Source: a virus
Virus record (IMG/VR): IMGVR_UViG_3300044691_000537
Coordinates: 1-36,870 of that record
DNA: 36,870 bases
Reading direction: 5' to 3' (one strand)
Part shown: positions 33,826 through 36,870 of the stretch, piece by piece
Position numbering within the stretch: position 1 is the first letter of the stretch
Layout of the letters: each line of letters opens with the position of its first letter
Translations under genes and position numbers: made by a program
The notes under the pieces: generated by a model
The model's input: only the letters and a program-made list of their open reading frames with translations
What the model was told of the DNA's origin: nothing
The model's database searches: none

Positions 33826-35099
33826 GCGGCTAGCGCGAAGGCCGGATTGTTATCATTAGCTGCTTGCGGCAAAACAATAATAGGCTCACGAGCGCGGCCA
33901 TACTCGCCCACCAAGCGATGGTACGCGATCGATTGAATCGACTGGCCGGTAATGTACCCCTTGCTGTAATGCCAAGAGTCCGAAGGAATCGGGGCCTGAT
34001 GGCTTTCCATATAGCAGCCGTCACCTTCGAATGCGTATTGAGTCTTGTGGTGAATATGGAAACCGTGCACATATCGGTGACGCGTGTTTCCCCAGTCTTC
34101 CGGCCTGCGATTGGCCATAATCATTGGCATCTCTTGAAGCTTGACCGTGTGGCCGTGCGTTGCCCCCAACATCACGTTCCCGAACCGGTGCCACCAAAAC
34201 AGAGATGGGTCTAAATCAACCGTTACGCGGGGTTCGTTGCGATAGTACGCATGAAGATAGTACGCTACCGCTACCGCAGTGTGTTCGTCGTGATTGCCGG
34301 GAAGAATACGAACAATGATTTCGTCGTGTTTCTCAAGGTGGGCATCAACTGTGAGCACCTTCAAACGACACGCAACCTGTACCGATTTTGGATATCGACC
34401 GTCGCAATCTAGAACGTTGCCAGAGCGGGCCGTTTTATTTTCTTTGTTGTCGGCGTGCGTTAGGTCTCCACCGCCAAGAACAATGGCTAGGCTAGAAGGT
34501 CGCGAGCGCTGCACAACTTCGCATACAGCCTTGCCTATTTCACGCTCTGCGATTTTCAAATCCCAGTTCGTGTCTACTCCCTGCAACGGATTCTCTTTAC
34601 CGTAGGAGAACATATTGACGTGCCAATCATTGCATGGCGTGAGCGAACAGAAGTCCGATGTACCCGGCCTGTTAGGTGCTTTGGTTGGCTTGGCTGGCTT
34701 AATATCATCGAATGTACCGCGAAGGGCCGCGATAGCGTCCCGAACATTCGGGCCAATCTTGGTTTTGACCCATTCAACGATTGTGTCTCCATCTGCGTTA
34801 AGCAGCGTCGACTTACCGGCCAGTATGTGACCGTCTGGCATTTCGAACGGGCCGCCGTGTTCCGGCTTCTGCTGAATCGATCTACCTGCTGGGCCGTCCG
34901 TTAGCTGGCTGATACGGTATCCCGGCATCGCCGGGGCATGTGAGAGCATCAATCCTTTCGCAGCCGCCCGACGTAGCCATTCCTTTAAGGTCGTTACAGG
35001 CATCCCCGCTGCGTCTGCAGCGGCCTGCTTTGTACCGTGTTCCTCATAAAGCCTGACGGCTTTTGCAATGTCTTCGTCGGACGGCGGCTGGGTGGGCAA
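33822..35099 (-). CDS. HTH-fused metallophosphoesterase
   Basis: The start TTG at 35099 follows GAAGGAA. Residues 8-45 form a helix-turn-helix (GTKQAAADAAGMPVTTLKEW). The rest is a calcineurin-like phosphoesterase: NDWHVNMFSYG (DxH), LGGGDLTHADN (GD), LPGNHDEHTA (GNHD), GATHGHTV (GH) and HGFHIHHKT (GHxH). Phage homologues are common and related in fold to SbcD/Mre11 nucleases. It is the first gene behind the repressor-type promoter at 35129. The C-terminus AANDNNPAFALAA is tag-like. Confidence 0.83.
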   Translation of the reverse strand: MPTQPPSDEDIAKAVRLYEEHGTKQAAADAAGMPVTTLKEWLRRAAAKGLMLSHAPAMPGYRISQLTDGPAGRSIQQKPEHGGPFEMPDGHILAGKSTLLNADGDTIVEWVKTKIGPNVRDAIAALRGTFDDIKPAKPTKAPNRPGTSDFCSLTPCNDWHVNMFSYGKENPLQGVDTNWDLKIAEREIGKAVCEVVQRSRPSSLAIVLGGGDLTHADNKENKTARSGNVLDCDGRYPKSVQVACRLKVLTVDAHLEKHDEIIVRILPGNHDEHTAVAVAYYLHAYYRNEPRVTVDLDPSLFWWHRFGNVMLGATHGHTVKLQEMPMIMANRRPEDWGNTRHRYVHGFHIHHKTQYAFEGDGCYMESHQAPIPSDSWHYSKGYITGQSIQSIAYHRLVGEYGRAREPIIVLPQAANDNNPAFALAA

Positions 35100-35128
35100 A
35101 ATGTGTGTTCCTTCTCGGGGAATTGACT

Positions 35129-35167
35129 TGTAGCTAGAATCGCTACAAAATGCAATGCGTTTCCATA
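35129..35167 (-). promoter_or_regulatory. Repressor-type promoter module for the 35.1-30.5 kb operon
   Basis: On the minus strand: TATGGAAACGC, TTGCAT -35, 17-base spacer, TACAAG -10. The palindrome TGTAGC-N7-GCTACA (35129-35147) covers the spacer and -10. GAATC (35137-35141) is a GANTC site in the spacer. Layout and spacing are identical to the module at 9136-9174. Confidence 0.75.
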
Positions 35168-35184
35168 GGGTCTAGTGGGGTTGG

Positions 35185-35520
35185 CTAACCGGGATGGGCG
35201 ACCCGGGAAAACAGCGCGTCAATCCTGTTCCCTAAACCCATGATCGCCTCCACCAACCGGTTTTCGAGGTTGGTCATGTGCTTGTACGAGACGTACTCTT
35301 TCGCTACTTCTTCGCGATGGTCGGCCAGTTCACTCGCTACCTTTTCGACCTTCGCGGCATTGGCCTGTACGGCCAGTGCAGCAGTGTCGGCTCGTTGCAG
35401 CGCCGTGGCGGTTGCAGCATCAGAGAGTGACATTCGAGATGCTAGCCGCCAGACGTAGCCGCCAATCGTTAGTACCATTCCAAGGACTGCCGCACCGGCA
35501 ATCCACATTGCTGTCTCCAT
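35185..35520 (-). CDS. Membrane-anchored coiled-coil protein, 111 aa
   Basis: One N-terminal transmembrane segment (METAMWIAGAAVLGMVLTIG) is followed by a long predicted coiled coil (ATATALQRADTAALAVQANA...VASELADHREEVAKEY). It lies behind the spanin genes. Proteins of this type accompany phage lysis or tail genes; the role is not clear. Confidence 0.6.
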   Translation of the reverse strand: METAMWIAGAAVLGMVLTIGGYVWRLASRMSLSDAATATALQRADTAALAVQANAAKVEKVASELADHREEVAKEYVSYKHMTNLENRLVEAIMGLGNRIDALFSRVAHPG

Positions 35521-35521
35521 T

Positions 35522-35797
35522 CTACTTCCAACTCACTCTTAGCGTCTCGTACCAAGCCAAGAAGCGTCTTCCGCATCTAGCCGTAGCTGCGGCGCGTACC
35601 GCGTCGTTTTTCATGATGCCTTCAACTTCACCTTGCGTTAGAGCCCTGTCAGGGGTTCCGCTTAAACCTCGAAAGCAGGTTTGGAATTCTGCTGGCGGGT
35701 ACGGGAGTTTCCCCGGTGATTGCGGCGTTCCGCCCGGACCACACGCGGTGAGAAGAAGCAGCATCAAGACAGGGACCGTCATTTTTAGGAGTTTCAC
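35522..35797 (-). CDS. Outer-membrane spanin-like lipoprotein (Rz1-like)
   Basis: A signal peptide with lipobox (VLMLLLLTACGPGGTPQ, Cys at 19) leads into a Pro/Gly-rich mature protein with two further cysteines. The gene overlaps the end of the Rz-like gene in another frame, the usual nested arrangement of two-component spanins. It would link the outer membrane to the inner-membrane partner for the last step of lysis. Confidence 0.75.
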   Translation of the reverse strand: MKLLKMTVPVLMLLLLTACGPGGTPQSPGKLPYPPAEFQTCFRGLSGTPDRALTQGEVEGIMKNDAVRAAATARCGRRFLAWYETLRVSWK

Positions 35798-36122
35798 TAG
35801 CCAATCTTTCTAACGCTTCGTTCGCGTCTGAATCCTTTTTTGCCTGAAAGGCATCTTTGAGTGTGAGTGTGTTAATCGTCGCAAGCCGCCCGTTGGAAAT
35901 ATCGAGTTGTTCGGCCATGTCTTTCTCAAGCTGCACGTTGATGCCGTGCATCACAGCGCCCTGATACATGAACCCGACCACGGCCAGTGCAATCGCGGCT
36001 AGTGCTAGTTTCCAATTCTTGAGGAACCACGCGCCAGCACCTAGACCAACAACGGCTAGCACAACCACAATGACAAGCACCCAATGCGTCGCCAAGTACA
36101 AGCCAAGAGCCGTCATTTGCAT
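35649..36122 (-). CDS. Inner-membrane spanin-like protein (Rz-like)
   Basis: The start at 36122 overlaps the endolysin end by ten bases. Hydrophobic spans (LATHWVLVIVVVLAVVGL and LALAAIALAVVGFMY) are followed by a periplasmic helical coiled region (NVQLEKDMAEQLDISNGRLA). Rz proteins usually have one membrane span; two are predicted here. It overlaps the Rz1-like gene in a different frame. Confidence 0.7.
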   Translation of the reverse strand: MQMTALGLYLATHWVLVIVVVLAVVGLGAGAWFLKNWKLALAAIALAVVGFMYQGAVMHGINVQLEKDMAEQLDISNGRLATINTLTLKDAFQAKKDSDANEALERLASETPKNDGPCLDAASSHRVWSGRNAAITGETPVPASRIPNLLSRFKRNP

Positions 36123-36790
36123 GTCCTGAAAAAGAAGCCCGTGCACACCACGACGTGAGGCTTAAGGATGTGGCGCTTGTGGACGACCACTGGCCGTGGT
36201 TTAGGCGGGGGTACGGGTGCAACTGCGACCGCTTCTACCGACGCGTAAGAGTACATCTCAGACTTAGGATCGTTTGCGCCTTCAAGACAAAGCTCCATCT
36301 CGCTCTTACGCGAGTCGATGCCACTGCGGCGGGCTACAAGACCTTTGCGGACTTGACCGTCCGAACGGACATACCAGCCCTTGAACGCCTCGCAACCGCC
36401 CTTGATGTCTCCCGCGTTGATCTTGGCGACCATCGGAGAGCGACAAACGGCGGCAGGTCCTGCGTTGTAGGAAGCATCAACAAGAGCAGCCATAGCCTTG
36501 ACCGGCATAGGCCGAGTCACACACTGCCCAACTTTATCGAGATATTTTGGAAGTGACTCGGCTAGCTTTTCGTCGCACTCTTGTTTGGTGAACTTCGTTC
36601 CTACCTTGACCGTGCCGAACTCGTCGGTCTGGCCATAGCAATACGTAACAGGATGGCCGGTACCTATCATGTCTTTCTTAGCTACATGGTCCATACCCTC
36701 CCAAATAGGAGTGAACGCCACACAGCACGCCACAACAGCCGCACCACCTAACGATTTGGCTTTGCTAAAAGTACCGTTATTCACTGACAC
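36113..36790 (-). CDS. GH24 endolysin (R21-like, probable SAR type)
   Basis: GTG at 36790 (or GTG 36784). A weak hydrophobic segment (AKSLGGAAVVACCVAFTPI, residues 11-29) just before the catalytic Glu31 suggests a signal-anchor-release endolysin. The catalytic region reads WEGMDHVAKKDMIGTGHP then VTYCYGQT: E31, D40, and T49 as probable third residue with a few extra residues compared with T4-like enzymes. The Pro-rich C-terminal extension (about residues 185-225) is not part of the lysozyme fold. It degrades peptidoglycan. Confidence 0.84.
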   Translation of the reverse strand: MSVNNGTFSKAKSLGGAAVVACCVAFTPIWEGMDHVAKKDMIGTGHPVTYCYGQTDEFGTVKVGTKFTKQECDEKLAESLPKYLDKVGQCVTRPMPVKAMAALVDASYNAGPAAVCRSPMVAKINAGDIKGGCEAFKGWYVRSDGQVRKGLVARRSGIDSRKSEMELCLEGANDPKSEMYSYASVEAVAVAPVPPPKPRPVVVHKRHILKPHVVVCTGFFFRTCK

Positions 36791-36870
36791 CCTCTTTCTT
36801 CTGCGCGATCAAGCGAGCCACGAACGCAGCGCCCGTGGTAAGGCCGATCGTGACCGCAAAGACGATGCTC
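36777..36870 (-). CDS. Holin-like membrane protein, C-terminal fragment
   Basis: The frame open at the window edge reads SIVFAVTIGLTTGAAFVARL then IAQKKEGVSE and a stop at 36777-36779, overlapping the endolysin start. A transmembrane helix followed by a charged tail directly upstream of the endolysin fits a holin. Only 30 residues are inside the window, so the call is tentative. Confidence 0.5.
   Translation of the reverse strand, partial: SIVFAVTIGLTTGAAFVARLIAQKKEGVSE

Overview
The window is part of a temperate tailed-phage genome (or prophage) whose host is most likely an alphaproteobacterium, probably in the Hyphomicrobiales. The evidence is a GcrA-family regulator, GANTC sites inside promoters, protein tails resembling the alphaproteobacterial tmRNA tag (AANDN...VAA), and Rhizobiales-type phage families. 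Integrase, an excisionase-like protein, a CI/LexA-like repressor and a spanin/SAR-endolysin lysis cassette are present. No head, tail or terminase genes are seen, so the structural region lies outside the window. No tRNA, rRNA or CRISPR array was found.

Layout. (1) 1-9.1 kb is a leftward operon: GIY-YIG fragment, primase-helicase, many small proteins, a beta-class DNA methyltransferase, a lipoprotein, a HAD phosphatase and an alanine-rich repeat protein. A repressor-type promoter at 9136-9174 probably drives it, and a terminator-like hairpin lies at 399-432. (2) 9.1-10.4 kb holds the S24-type repressor and a divergent control region. (3) 10.4-25.1 kb is the rightward early operon: SH3/KOW-like proteins, DnaQ-like exonuclease, Sak4-like recombinase, DUF669 single-strand binding protein, PD-(D/E)XK nuclease, RadD-like helicase with an intein, NUDIX hydrolase, excisionase and integrase. 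(4) 25.14-26.08 kb is about 1 kb of non-coding DNA with iteron-like repeats and a series of hairpins. (5) 26.1-30.5 kb holds short accessory genes behind repeated promoters that share a palindromic operator, plus an orphan ParB-like protein and GcrA. (6) 35.1-30.5 kb is a leftward operon (metallophosphoesterase, HNH, SprT, GNAT, deoxyribosyltransferase-like, MazG-like, dNMP kinase) that starts at another repressor-type promoter and ends at a strong terminator. (7) 36.9-35.2 kb is the leftward lysis cassette.

Three 39-bp promoter/operator modules with identical internal spacing (9136-9174, 10327-10365, 35129-35167) head the three main operons, so a single repressor could silence all of them. 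The most striking features are two HNH endonucleases encoded out of frame inside other genes, one inside the helicase intein and one inside the methyltransferase. Next are ssrA-like C-terminal tails on unrelated phage proteins, and a five-member family of promoters with an embedded palindrome.
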